Shown one piece after another: positions 1 to 6,121 of a stretch of DNA of 9,807 nucleotides (position 1 is its first letter; each line of letters begins with the position of its first letter). The stretch is from JAHBVH01 sp034437715 (lineage in GTDB: Bacteria; Chloroflexota; Anaerolineae; Caldilineales; Caldilineaceae). The stretch covers positions 1 through 9,807 of the forward strand of contig DAOTTR010000577.1 of assembly GCA_034437715.1 (NCBI GenBank), in the 5' to 3' direction. The notes under the pieces were generated by a model. The model was not told where the DNA came from. It searched no databases and was given only the letters and a program-made list of their open reading frames with translations. The position numbers and the translations under genes are program-made.

Positions 1-903
1 GACGACCGGCCCTATGCCTATCATGATGGCTTTCTGTCACAACTGGCGGATGGCACGTTGGTTGTCTTCGCCTTTCGCACCGATCGATCCGAGCCCGACA
101 AATCGATGTTCAGCCCCAGTGGTGGGTTGATGGAAAATCAGACAGTGCTCTTCTTCTCGACCGACAAAGGCCATACCTGGACCAAGCCGCAACCAATCCA
201 ACTGCCCGAAGGTCTAGTGGCGACACCTGCTAGCACCATTGTGGAACTCGCCGATGGCCGTTGGCTGGCAACCTTTGATCAATGGCACGGCTATGCGGAC
301 GACCGTCCGTACAAACCAGTCATGCTGGCCTTCTATTCGTCGGATCGGGGTGCTACCTGGAATGACATGACGGTGATGGCCGATGGCGCGTCGATTGGCA
401 AGGGCTTTTGGCACGGCAAGACAATTCGTTTGCAAGATGACCGCCTGTTCACGCTCTACTGGGCTGCGGATATGACGCAGACAGACAAAGGCGTGGTGAA
501 TCTGCCCATTCACGCCGTGATCACCGACAAAGCTGGTCAATCCTGGCGCATGCCCGAGCCGACAAATTTGCCCGGCCAAACCAACTGGCCCGCCCAATTG
601 CCCGACGGCACCTTGGCCGCGATCTATACGCTGCGCGAGTCGGAGCAACCGGGCTTTTTTGTGGTGCTCTCGCCGGATCTGGGCAAAAGTTGGGATCTGG
701 ATCACCAGATTCGAGTCTGGGATACGACCGGCTGGACCACGATTGGCATCAGTTCGCCGGACAAATATCCGCGCAGCCACGACACTGTCGCCTTTGGCGC
801 GCCCACCCTGATGACGACGCTAGAAGGTGAGCTCTACGCCAGTTGGTGGTGTACCTATGCCAGTATCACCCATGTGCGCTGGGCGCGCTTGCGTGTCGCG
901 TAA
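1..903 (+). CDS. BNR/Asp-box sialidase-like beta-propeller protein (5' partial)
   Basis: The frame is open from the first base to the TAA at 901-903, giving 300 visible residues; the start lies upstream of the window. It carries repeated Asp-box motifs (S-x-D-x-G-x-x-W) that mark beta-propeller blades of sialidase/BNR proteins: STDKGHTW at visible residues 53-60, SSDRGATW at 113-120, a degenerate copy with one extra residue (TDKAGQSW, about 175-182) and SPDLGKSW at 224-231. The spacing of about 50-60 residues fits one motif per blade. The C-terminal FGAPTLMTTLEGELYASWW stretch resembles the last blade of bacterial BNR proteins often annotated exo-alpha-sialidase. I cannot verify the catalytic arginine triad or nucleophile of GH33, and many BNR proteins in sugar-catabolic clusters are not true sialidases, so substrate is open. 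Any signal peptide would be off the window. The next gene starts 25 nt downstream, so the two are probably co-transcribed. Confidence 0.85.
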   Translation, partial: DDRPYAYHDGFLSQLADGTLVVFAFRTDRSEPDKSMFSPSGGLMENQTVLFFSTDKGHTWTKPQPIQLPEGLVATPASTIVELADGRWLATFDQWHGYADDRPYKPVMLAFYSSDRGATWNDMTVMADGASIGKGFWHGKTIRLQDDRLFTLYWAADMTQTDKGVVNLPIHAVITDKAGQSWRMPEPTNLPGQTNWPAQLPDGTLAAIYTLRESEQPGFFVVLSPDLGKSWDLDHQIRVWDTTGWTTIGISSPDKYPRSHDTVAFGAPTLMTTLEGELYASWWCTYASITHVRWARLRVA

Positions 904-916
904 ACGTGCTATCTGT

Positions 917-922
917 AAAGGA
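917..922 (+). promoter_or_regulatory. Ribosome binding site that fixes the amidohydrolase start
   Basis: AAAGGA lies 6 nt before the ATG at 929. The same frame is open back to an ATG at 827, but that would add 34 residues translated from inside the preceding gene. These residues have no family resemblance and no Shine-Dalgarno. The 929 start is therefore preferred. Confidence 0.7.
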
Positions 923-928
923 ACGATC

Positions 929-2461
929 ATGTACGCAATTGACTTTATTTCCGATTTTAGCGTGGATCGGCTGGCCGAGCCGGACACAACACTCGCACAA
1001 CTACTTACCCAGAGCGAAGCGCACAACACAACCTTGACGCTCACCACCTCCAAACGCGGTTTGATGAACCAGGTGAACAAGGAAGCCATCGCCGAAACGC
1101 TGGCGATCGTTGCCCAACACCCGCGCCTGTTGGCTGTGGGCACGCTCGATCCGCGTCACTATCTCGGCTGGCAGGACGATCTGCGCACCTGTGTGGCGGG
1201 GGGCTGTGTCGCCATTCGCTTTGCTCCGGGGCCGCAGAGTTGGTCACCCAATACATTGCTCTTTCAGAAGATGGTCGAAGCGATCAGCCAAGTGCAGTCT
1301 AGCCGTCCGCTGCCGATCATTGTGGATTTCAACGGTGGGGGCAAAGAGGCGCTGGATTGGATCTACAAGCTCGCCGTGCTGACCCATTGCTACAACGTAC
1401 CGGTGGTCTTGAATGAAGTGAGCTACGGCTACATGGGTGAATTGATCACGGTGATGCAGGAGTACCCCAACGTCTACGCCGCCATTCGTTGGCTCTCGTT
1501 GGCCGATGGGTTGGAAGTCATGGTCGAGGCGGGGATTGGCGACCGGCTGCTCTTTGGCAGCAACGCGCCCAAATATTCGATCCGCGGCTTGCGCAACCAA
1601 GTGCTTATGGCGCGCATTTCAGAAGAGATGAAAGAGGCGATTCTTGGTGGCAACGCGCTGCGCCTGCTCGGCCTGGACATTGAAGAATTGCCGGTCGAAC
1701 CGTTGCCGATCCGCACCCAAGCCGAACTGCCCAGCGTGCCGATCATCGACATGCACGCCCATGTGTCGGGCTTTCATGTGCCCGAACCCTTTAACACGCG
1801 CACCGAGACCAATGTACACGAGATGTCGGCGCGCTGCAACATTGAATTGACCTTTGTTTCCTCCTACAATGCGATCAACTATGACATGCGCGAGGGCAAT
1901 GCCGACACGCAGCAATTCCTGGAGCGCCACGCCACCCTGCGCGGCTATGTCACCTGTGATCCGCGCGACATTCCCGGCTCGGTGGAACAGATGACGCGCT
2001 ATTTCCAAGATCCACGCTTTGTCGGCGTCAAGCTCTACTGTCCCTTTGGGGGCAATATGGCAACCCAGCGCATGCAAGAGTTGCTGGTTGAAGTTGCCAA
2101 GTTTGGTCGCCCAGTGAAGATCCACATGGACGAAGGCGGCTCGCCCTATGGCGGTGTGCGGCAAGCCGCGCTGCGCAACCCGGATCTGGTGATCATCAAG
2201 GCGCATGGCGATGATGTGGATGGGGCACGCCAGGTGTTGGATCTACCCAATGTCTACTTTGAATTTTGCAGCAGCGGCATTCAACCCGGGCGCATCCGCC
2301 GCGTGATCGATGTGTTGGGGCCAGAGCGCATTCTCTTTGGCACCGACCAGCCGCTCTTCGCCCCCTGGTTCGAATATGGCGCCTACCTGGACGCCATCCA
2401 GACTGATCACGAGGCCGAGTTGATCTTCCGTGCCAACGCCCGCCGCATCTTTCGGTTATAG
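929..2461 (+). CDS. Tandem-domain amidohydrolase family protein (degenerate N-domain plus intact C-domain)
   Basis: A 510-residue protein made of two consecutive amidohydrolase-2 (TIM-barrel metal hydrolase) units, about residues 1-255 and 268-510, roughly twice the usual length of a single-domain member. The C-terminal unit has the metal-site signature: IDMHAH (His276, His278) on strand 1, His399 in KIHMDEGG, His426 in IIKAHGDD and Asp473 in LFGTD. The N-terminal unit follows the same plan but has lost the ligands: IDFISD at 4-9 replaces IDMHAH, VDFNGG (Asp133) stands where the C-unit has IHMDEGG, and FGSN (209-212) replaces FGTD. The enzyme is expected to be cytosolic and to hydrolyse a lactone, cyclic amide or related bond, or to decarboxylate, as ACMSD-like relatives do; the substrate is unknown. 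It follows the BNR gene by 25 nt and precedes an oxidoreductase, suggesting a carbohydrate-derived substrate. The N-unit may be structural or regulatory. Confidence 0.85.
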   Translation: MYAIDFISDFSVDRLAEPDTTLAQLLTQSEAHNTTLTLTTSKRGLMNQVNKEAIAETLAIVAQHPRLLAVGTLDPRHYLGWQDDLRTCVAGGCVAIRFAPGPQSWSPNTLLFQKMVEAISQVQSSRPLPIIVDFNGGGKEALDWIYKLAVLTHCYNVPVVLNEVSYGYMGELITVMQEYPNVYAAIRWLSLADGLEVMVEAGIGDRLLFGSNAPKYSIRGLRNQVLMARISEEMKEAILGGNALRLLGLDIEELPVEPLPIRTQAELPSVPIIDMHAHVSGFHVPEPFNTRTETNVHEMSARCNIELTFVSSYNAINYDMREGNADTQQFLERHATLRGYVTCDPRDIPGSVEQMTRYFQDPRFVGVKLYCPFGGNMATQRMQELLVEVAKFGRPVKIHMDEGGSPYGGVRQAALRNPDLVIIKAHGDDVDGARQVLDLPNVYFEFCSSGIQPGRIRRVIDVLGPERILFGTDQPLFAPWFEYGAYLDAIQTDHEAELIFRANARRIFRL

Positions 2462-2463
2462 CG

Positions 2464-2600
2464 GGGAACCCGGTCAGCGGATTTCGGGAACGAATTGAAT
2501 GGATAATTTTGTACGAATCCGTTCTAGACCGTATCAATGGGAACGGATGGTTTCGCGCGAATCTGTTTCATCTGTTCTCAGAATCCGCTGACAGTCCCCT
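2464..2600. repeat. Nested inverted-repeat (palindromic) intergenic element
   Basis: In the gap between the amidohydrolase and the oxidoreductase, GTCAGCGGATT (2473-2483) is the exact reverse complement of AATCCGCTGAC (2582-2592). Outside both arms are imperfectly matching G-rich/C-rich ends (GGGGAAC at 2463-2469, AGTCCCC at 2593-2599). Nested inside is a second inverted pair, ATCCGTTC (2517-2524) and GAACGGAT (2541-2548), with a 16-nt loop. This is the layout of a dispersed palindromic repeat or small non-autonomous element rather than a classical terminator, as there is no T-tract. Its presence inside the probable operon could attenuate or stabilise the transcript; that is inference. Confidence 0.55.
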
Positions 2601-2635
2601 ATCAAGGCAGCAACACAACCATTGAGGAATGAAAA

Positions 2636-3733
2636 ATGAGTAGCAAATACCGCGTCGCGATTATTGGCTCAGGCCGCATGGGTGGACTGATCGAAGACGA
2701 AATTCCTGCGGGCAATTTTTATAAACCCTATAGTCATTTCTCGGCCTATGCCGCGATTGCCGAGACTGAGGTGATCGCCGTAGCCAATCGCGGGGCCGAG
2801 CGGTTGGAGCGTTTTGCCAAGCGCTTTGGCATCACCAACACCTATCTGGACTATCAGGCGATGATTGAAAAAGAGCGCCCTGATATTGTCAGCATCACCA
2901 CGCCGACCTTTGCGCGCGCTGAGCCGATCCTCTTTGCCGCTGAACAGGGTGTGCGTGCCATCTATGCGGAAAAGGGTTTGTGCGCCTCGCTGGCCGAAGC
3001 CGACCGAATTGTGGCGGCGTGCCAAGCCAATAACGTGGTCTTTCACTGGGGCGCGCTGCGCCGCCAACACAGCGGCTATAAACAGTTGCAAGCCGCGATT
3101 GCGCGCGGCGACATCGGCGAACCGCGCTTCGCCACCATGTATTTCTATACGGACTTGATCAAACATCACCCGCATACGCTGGATACGGTAGCGATGCTGC
3201 TGGGCGATCCGCAACCGCTGTGGGTGGAAGGCAAATTGATCGAGACAGGCGACCCCTTTGATCCCAATCCGCGGCGTGCCCATCCGCTCTATGACAAAGA
3301 TGAGCATCGCTATTTGCCATCACCGGGCTATGAGATTGCCGACCCGATGGTGGGCTTCTATCGCGTGGGCTATGCTGGTGGTATCGAGGGCATTTTTGTG
3401 CCGCAGCGTGGTTCGTTTGATGTAGAGATTCATGGCAGTGAAGGCAAAGCGATTGCGTGGGAAAACAGCAACGATTATCGCATCCGGCGCACAGCGGCTA
3501 AAACGCAAACCACTGTCGAGACAACCTATCGGCCCATCGGCGAAAGCCCCACCGTCTGCACCATCCGCGATATTATCCGCGAGTTGGAAACCGGTGAACG
3601 CGCGCCGGGTAACCTCGACGTGACCATGCAGAGTGTGGAAGTCCAATTCGGGCTGGCCCATTCACATCTACAAGGCGGCGCGCGGGTCGCGCTGCCTGTG
3701 GCCGATCGGACGTTGTATATCCCAGGCGGCTAA
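2636..3733 (+). CDS. Gfo/Idh/MocA family NAD(P)-dependent oxidoreductase
   Basis: A 365-residue protein of normal length for the family (about 330-400). The start is ATG 2636 with GAGGA at 2624-2628, 7 nt upstream. The N-terminal Rossmann fold shows VAIIGSGRMG (GxGxxG at residues 11-16), and the cofactor-binding domain continues to about residue 125. The family's EKP catalytic-lysine motif appears as E112-K113-G114, followed by the typical LAEADRIV helix; lysine is kept but proline is replaced by glycine. In the C-terminal substrate domain, His180 and Asp183 (HPHTLDT) match the family's H-x-x-D active-site pair. The family oxidises or reduces sugars, inositols and related polyols, so the likely role is oxidation of a sugar-like intermediate in the cytosol. 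It is third in line after the BNR and amidohydrolase genes, separated by 174 nt with inverted repeats. Specificity cannot be told from sequence alone. Confidence 0.9.
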   Translation: MSSKYRVAIIGSGRMGGLIEDEIPAGNFYKPYSHFSAYAAIAETEVIAVANRGAERLERFAKRFGITNTYLDYQAMIEKERPDIVSITTPTFARAEPILFAAEQGVRAIYAEKGLCASLAEADRIVAACQANNVVFHWGALRRQHSGYKQLQAAIARGDIGEPRFATMYFYTDLIKHHPHTLDTVAMLLGDPQPLWVEGKLIETGDPFDPNPRRAHPLYDKDEHRYLPSPGYEIADPMVGFYRVGYAGGIEGIFVPQRGSFDVEIHGSEGKAIAWENSNDYRIRRTAAKTQTTVETTYRPIGESPTVCTIRDIIRELETGERAPGNLDVTMQSVEVQFGLAHSHLQGGARVALPVADRTLYIPGG

Positions 3734-3747
3734 TTGGCTCATCAAAC

Positions 3748-3778
3748 GATGACCGGCATCTTCAAGTTGCCGGTCATC
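3748..3778. terminator. Hairpin between convergent stops, putative bidirectional terminator
   Basis: A perfect 11-bp stem, GATGACCGGCA (3748-3758) with TGCCGGTCATC (3768-3778), around a 9-nt loop. It lies just 3' of the oxidoreductase stop (3733) and 3' of the stop of the convergent GntR gene. Position and stem strength suggest transcription termination for both genes. Only short T/A runs flank it (TT after the plus-strand arm), so intrinsic termination may be inefficient. Confidence 0.6.
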
Positions 3779-3797
3779 TTGAGCGTAACAGACAACT

Positions 3798-4517
3798 TTA
3801 TGGGAGAAAATGGGTGGTGGCGTAGGCCAACATGGGTGCTTCCAACCGCTGAAAGGAGAGCGGGTGGGCCAGCAGCGCAGCCTCGACGGCTGCACCATCG
3901 TGTGTACTCAACGCATCAATGATCTGGTGATGTTCATCGATCACCCGATCAGAATTGTCGAGAATCAAGCTGGGATCATGGACGACGGCCAGCCGGAAAT
4001 ATTCCACCAGCAGTGGAAACAACTCGATCAAGACCGCGTTATGGGTGGATTGCAGCAGGGTTTTGTGAAATTCAATATCTTCCTTGATCACGCTGCGGTT
4101 GTTGCGCATGTTGTCTGCCATGCGGCTGTTCAGGCGCTCCAATTGTTGGAGTTGTTCGGGGGTGATCCGCTTCGCCATCAGCCGTGCCGCGCCCAGTTCA
4201 ATCACCGCGCGTGCTTCACTGACATCTGCGGGGTTCCACCCATTACTATTGAGATTGGTGGCTTCCACAGTGACAAGCGCGACCGCGTCGAACTCACGCA
4301 CAAAAACGCCACGCCCGGCTTTTTTTTCAATCAACCCTTCGGCGACAAGGTGGCTCAACGCCTCGCGCACCACATTGCGGCTGATGGCAAGACTTTCACT
4401 TAATTCGCGCTCACTGGGCAATTTCATCCCAGCACGCAAGCCTTGATTCATAATAAAACGGCGCAACGTGTCCGCAGCTTGCTGCGTCAAGGTATCGCGG
4501 GAAAGAGGTGTTAACAT
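3798..4517 (-). CDS. GntR family (FadR/FCD subfamily) transcriptional regulator
   Basis: 239 residues, typical for FadR-type GntR regulators (about 220-250). The N-terminal winged helix (about residues 7-75) shows the family signature LPSERELSESLAISR, then VREALSHL, GLIEKKAGRGVFV. The C-terminal FCD ligand domain (about 98-225) has the expected acid/His metal-site residues: Asp147 and His151 (DIEFH), His197 (DEHHQII) and His218. FCD regulators sense small organic acids or sugar acids and usually repress neighbouring catabolic genes, so this one likely controls the plus-strand BNR-amidohydrolase-oxidoreductase set, whose promoter would be left of the window. The ATG at 4517 has no clear Shine-Dalgarno; it is retained because the DNA-binding domain begins immediately after it. 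The gene is convergent with the oxidoreductase. Effector and target sites are inferred only. Confidence 0.9.
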   Translation of the reverse strand: MLTPLSRDTLTQQAADTLRRFIMNQGLRAGMKLPSERELSESLAISRNVVREALSHLVAEGLIEKKAGRGVFVREFDAVALVTVEATNLNSNGWNPADVSEARAVIELGAARLMAKRITPEQLQQLERLNSRMADNMRNNRSVIKEDIEFHKTLLQSTHNAVLIELFPLLVEYFRLAVVHDPSLILDNSDRVIDEHHQIIDALSTHDGAAVEAALLAHPLSFQRLEAPMLAYATTHFLP

Positions 4518-4521
4518 GATT

Positions 4522-4533
4522 GATACAACTATC
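4522..4533. promoter_or_regulatory. Possible operator of the GntR regulator
   Basis: GATAcaacTATC is a 4+4 inverted repeat ending 5 bp from the GntR start codon. Read on the minus strand, TAGTTGTATCA around it matches the FadR-type consensus TnGTnnnACnA at five of six fixed positions. The location would suit autoregulation. The half-sites are short, so this is a weak call. Confidence 0.3.
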
Positions 4534-4600
4534 TTGAGCGTAATCGTGGAGGTAGACCTTTATCGACGCTTCCCCAAAGCGGCGCGATAGATGATCAGCT

Positions 4601-4631
4601 TTAATAGAACAAGCGTATCACATTTGTGCAA
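4601..4631 (-). promoter_or_regulatory. Candidate promoter for the GntR gene
   Basis: On the minus strand TTGCAC (complement of 4626-4631) resembles a -35 box and TATTAA (complement of 4601-4606) a -10 box, with a 19-bp spacer, slightly long for a sigma-70-type promoter. A perfect palindrome CACATTTGTG (4619-4628) overlaps the -35 box and could be an additional protein-binding site. The implied 5' untranslated leader is about 75 nt. Confidence 0.3.
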
Positions 4632-4803
4632 TGCTGTCTAATGTGCAAAAAACACAAAAATACCTCTACGCTTCTATGGTGGGTCGCCTCTTTCCTTGCC
4701 GCGTGATAACCAATCGCGCCCACATTTTCGCAACGTGTTTTCTTATCGCGTTGGTATGCTTGTTTTATGTTAGGCGATTACCAAGCAATCATTATCCACG
4801 CTG

Positions 4804-4867
4804 CATTCCGGGAGAGGGCCAACATAATACCTGTAATGCACGCTTCCTGTGGCCCTTTCCTGGAATG
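4804..4867. repeat. 18-bp imperfect inverted repeat with 28-nt loop
   Basis: CATTCCGGGAGAGGGCCA (4804-4821) pairs with TGGCCCTTTCCTGGAATG (4850-4867) at 16 of 18 positions, and both mismatches are G-T-type wobbles in one transcript orientation. It would form a stable hairpin in either strand. It is not followed by a T-tract and is far from any gene end, so it looks more like the core of a small repeat element or a structured RNA than a terminator. Confidence 0.55.
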
Positions 4868-4912
4868 TTTTCACTCATCCGGTTGGACATTTTGTTTTTT
4901 GAAATGGCCTAA

Positions 4913-5001
4913 GGGTCTGTCCAAAAATAAAGTAGCTAATTTACGTGATGTTACCCGAGCAAATCTGTCTAAAATCATCTATGTTATTCTTGGACAGACA
5001 C
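4913..5001. mobile_element. MITE-like element with terminal inverted repeats
   Basis: GTCTGTCCAAAAATAA (4915-4930) and TTATTCTTGGACAGAC (4984-4999) are inverted copies matching at 15 of 16 positions, about 50 bp apart. The 9-mer CTAAGGGTC occurs on the left at 4909-4917, overlapping the left terminus, and again immediately outside the right terminus at 5001-5009, as expected of a target-site duplication. The exact duplication length is ambiguous (TAA up to CTAAGGGTC) because the terminus shares bases with the repeat. The element is too short to encode a transposase, so it would be a non-autonomous derivative of an insertion sequence whose family I cannot name from the termini. Confidence 0.6.
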
Positions 5002-5186
5002 TAAGGGTCGCGCTTGGTGGATAGATGGTGACTGCCTTACCTTTGAACGGCAAGGGACTTCGAGTAATGCTCGAATTTAGTTCATTCAATATGCCACAGT
5101 AAGATTACATTCCCCTTACTTTCCTCGCGTCTTTATTTTTGCTTGCACGTCATCATGATAAAGTTTCCGCTGCTGTTCCCTAAAAC

Positions 5187-5191
5187 GAGGA
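5187..5191 (+). promoter_or_regulatory. Ribosome binding site that fixes the Mrr-like nuclease start
   Basis: GAGGA lies 8 nt before the ATG at 5200. In-frame upstream alternatives (TTG 5143, ATG 5155) have no such site, and starting at 5200 places the membrane helix close to the N-terminus, as expected for a signal anchor. Confidence 0.65.
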
Positions 5192-5199
5192 CTATTCTT

Positions 5200-5931
5200 A
5201 TGGATCTTATGGATTCAATCAAGCTTGTGGCCGATGGATTTTGGTTTTTTTTTACATTTTTTTGGTTCCTGTGGGTGCCTACACTTCTCCTATTCCTCAT
5301 CCAAGTCGCGTTTAAGTTGTATAAAAATGCGCGCCTCGCAAAGTCTGGTATCGCAGAATTGGACAACCTGGGTGGTGAGGATTTTGAGAAATATTTAGAA
5401 ATTTTATTTCGCAAGCTAGACTACAGCGTGACGCGCACACCCTTTCAAGGTGATTATGGTGCCGATTTGGTGGTACAAAAGGCCGGGACCCAAACGGTGG
5501 TGCAAGCCAAGCGCTATAACCGGCGTGTTGGCGTCAAAGCGATTCAAGAGGCGGTTGCTGCCAAAGAATATTATAGATGTGCCAAGGCGATGGTTGTGAC
5601 AAATAATTATTACAGTCAGCAAGCCAAAAAACTGGCTGCCGCCAATAACGTCGAGCTATGGGATCGGGATAAGTTGGTTACCCTGTTGCTTGCAGAGCAG
5701 CAACCACTCGTTGCCATCGAATCGGCGGTATCAAGTACGGGCAACGCATTGGTTACATCGGAGAAAGCCGCACAATCTACCTCAGCAAGTGCCCATTGTA
5801 CGACTTGTGGAAAAGCGATTTCGCCCCAAGTAAGCAGCTATTGCCTGAGCCACCCAGAACGATTTGGTGGAAGAGTCTATTGCTACGAACATCAAAAAAC
5901 TGTTCGCTATCCAGCCAAAAGGGGGGCATAA
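5200..5931 (+). CDS. Membrane-anchored Mrr-type restriction endonuclease with C-terminal zinc-binding motif
   Basis: 243 residues from ATG 5200. One aromatic-rich hydrophobic helix spans about residues 13-37 and is followed by a basic stretch (KLYKNARLAK), predicting an N-terminal anchor with the rest in the cytoplasm. The next domain (about 55-170) is the Mrr catalytic fold of the PD-(D/E)xK superfamily: GGEDFEKYLEILF (Glu60), FQGDYGADLVV (Asp89) and VVQAKRY (Gln102, Lys104), i.e. the D...QxK variant typical of Mrr, then VKAIQEAVAAK. After a Ser/Ala-rich linker, the tail has Cys200, Cys203, Cys215, Cys228 and His231 (CxxC ... CxxH), a likely zinc ribbon for DNA or protein binding. Mrr-family enzymes cut modified or foreign DNA, and related proteins act in other defence systems. 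The gene faces the HsdR gene across 190 bp. Its first 60 codons are AT-rich, with T9 (5245-5253) and T7 (5257-5263) tracts. Confidence 0.85.
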   Translation: MDLMDSIKLVADGFWFFFTFFWFLWVPTLLLFLIQVAFKLYKNARLAKSGIAELDNLGGEDFEKYLEILFRKLDYSVTRTPFQGDYGADLVVQKAGTQTVVQAKRYNRRVGVKAIQEAVAAKEYYRCAKAMVVTNNYYSQQAKKLAAANNVELWDRDKLVTLLLAEQQPLVAIESAVSSTGNALVTSEKAAQSTSASAHCTTCGKAISPQVSSYCLSHPERFGGRVYCYEHQKTVRYPAKRGA

Positions 5932-5959
5932 AAACCGCCTCCACAATCTTTGGAGACGG
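5930..5959 (-). terminator. Intrinsic terminator for the HsdR-ankyrin transcript
   Basis: CCGCCTCCA (5935-5943) and TGGAGACGG (5951-5959) form a 9-bp stem with one mismatch around a 7-nt loop. Reading on the minus strand, the stem is followed directly by five T residues (complement of 5930-5934), the layout of a rho-independent terminator. It lies about 165 nt beyond the minus-strand stop and touches the stop codon of the convergent nuclease gene, so it may also affect that messenger's 3' end. Confidence 0.65.
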
Positions 5960-6003
5960 CTATACCCTCACAACTGTCTTCCATGAGCCCCTGAGCACCC
6001 GAA

Positions 6004-6025
6004 CCTACGGCTTAAAAGGCCGTGG
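6004..6025. repeat. Short hairpin in the convergent intergenic region
   Basis: CC(T)ACGGC (6004-6011) pairs with GCCGTGG (6019-6025), a 7-bp stem with one bulged T and a 7-nt loop. There is no T-tract on either strand. It may be a second 3'-end structure for the minus-strand transcript; otherwise the stretch 5960-6121 holds nothing recognisable. Confidence 0.35.
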
Positions 6026-6121
6026 CACCACTGTTGGGCTAGAGACCCATGCTTTATACCTGTGCCAAACACAACACATCAACAGGCTTCTCATAATGTT
6101 CGGTTGCATGGTCGTCTTCAC

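Larger units (their letters stand above)
4518..5199. other. Gene-free, AT-rich intergenic tract with inverted repeats
   Basis: 682 bp between the divergent GntR and Mrr-like genes. The tract is visibly richer in A/T than the coding DNA on either side and holds only short reading frames without ribosome binding sites or recognisable domains. Structures seen are the candidate GntR promoter and palindromes (4519-4631), an 18-bp inverted repeat (4804-4867), an approximately 90-bp MITE-like element (4913-5001) and a small hairpin TTCGAG/CTCGAA (5059-5075). No tRNA or convincing promoter for the nuclease gene was found. Confidence 0.6.

Noticed and set aside
214..780. A 188-codon antisense frame opposite the BNR gene, and similar long antisense frames at 1619-2206 and 2669-3307
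   Set aside because: They mirror the codon structure of well-supported plus-strand genes, show no domain motifs and lack ribosome binding sites.
827..928. Earlier start for the amidohydrolase at ATG 827
   Set aside because: It would overlap the BNR gene by 77 bp and add residues unlike the family; the AAAGGA site supports ATG 929.
4631..4912. A 93-codon plus-strand frame with a hydrophobic stretch
   Set aside because: There is no ribosome binding site, its end runs through the 18-bp inverted repeat and up to the MITE-like terminus, and it has no recognisable composition or motif; probably chance in AT-rich DNA.
4767..5024. An 85-codon plus-strand frame crossing the MITE-like element
   Set aside because: It spans both element termini and has neither domain signature nor Shine-Dalgarno, so it is unlikely to be coding.
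5059..5075. Hairpin TTCGAG/CTCGAA as a terminator
   Set aside because: There is only a 6-bp stem with no T-tract and no gene end nearby.
4518..5199. Search for a CRISPR array or tRNA attachment site in the gene-free tract
   Set aside because: No regularly spaced direct repeats and no tRNA-like T-loop or cloverleaf were seen.
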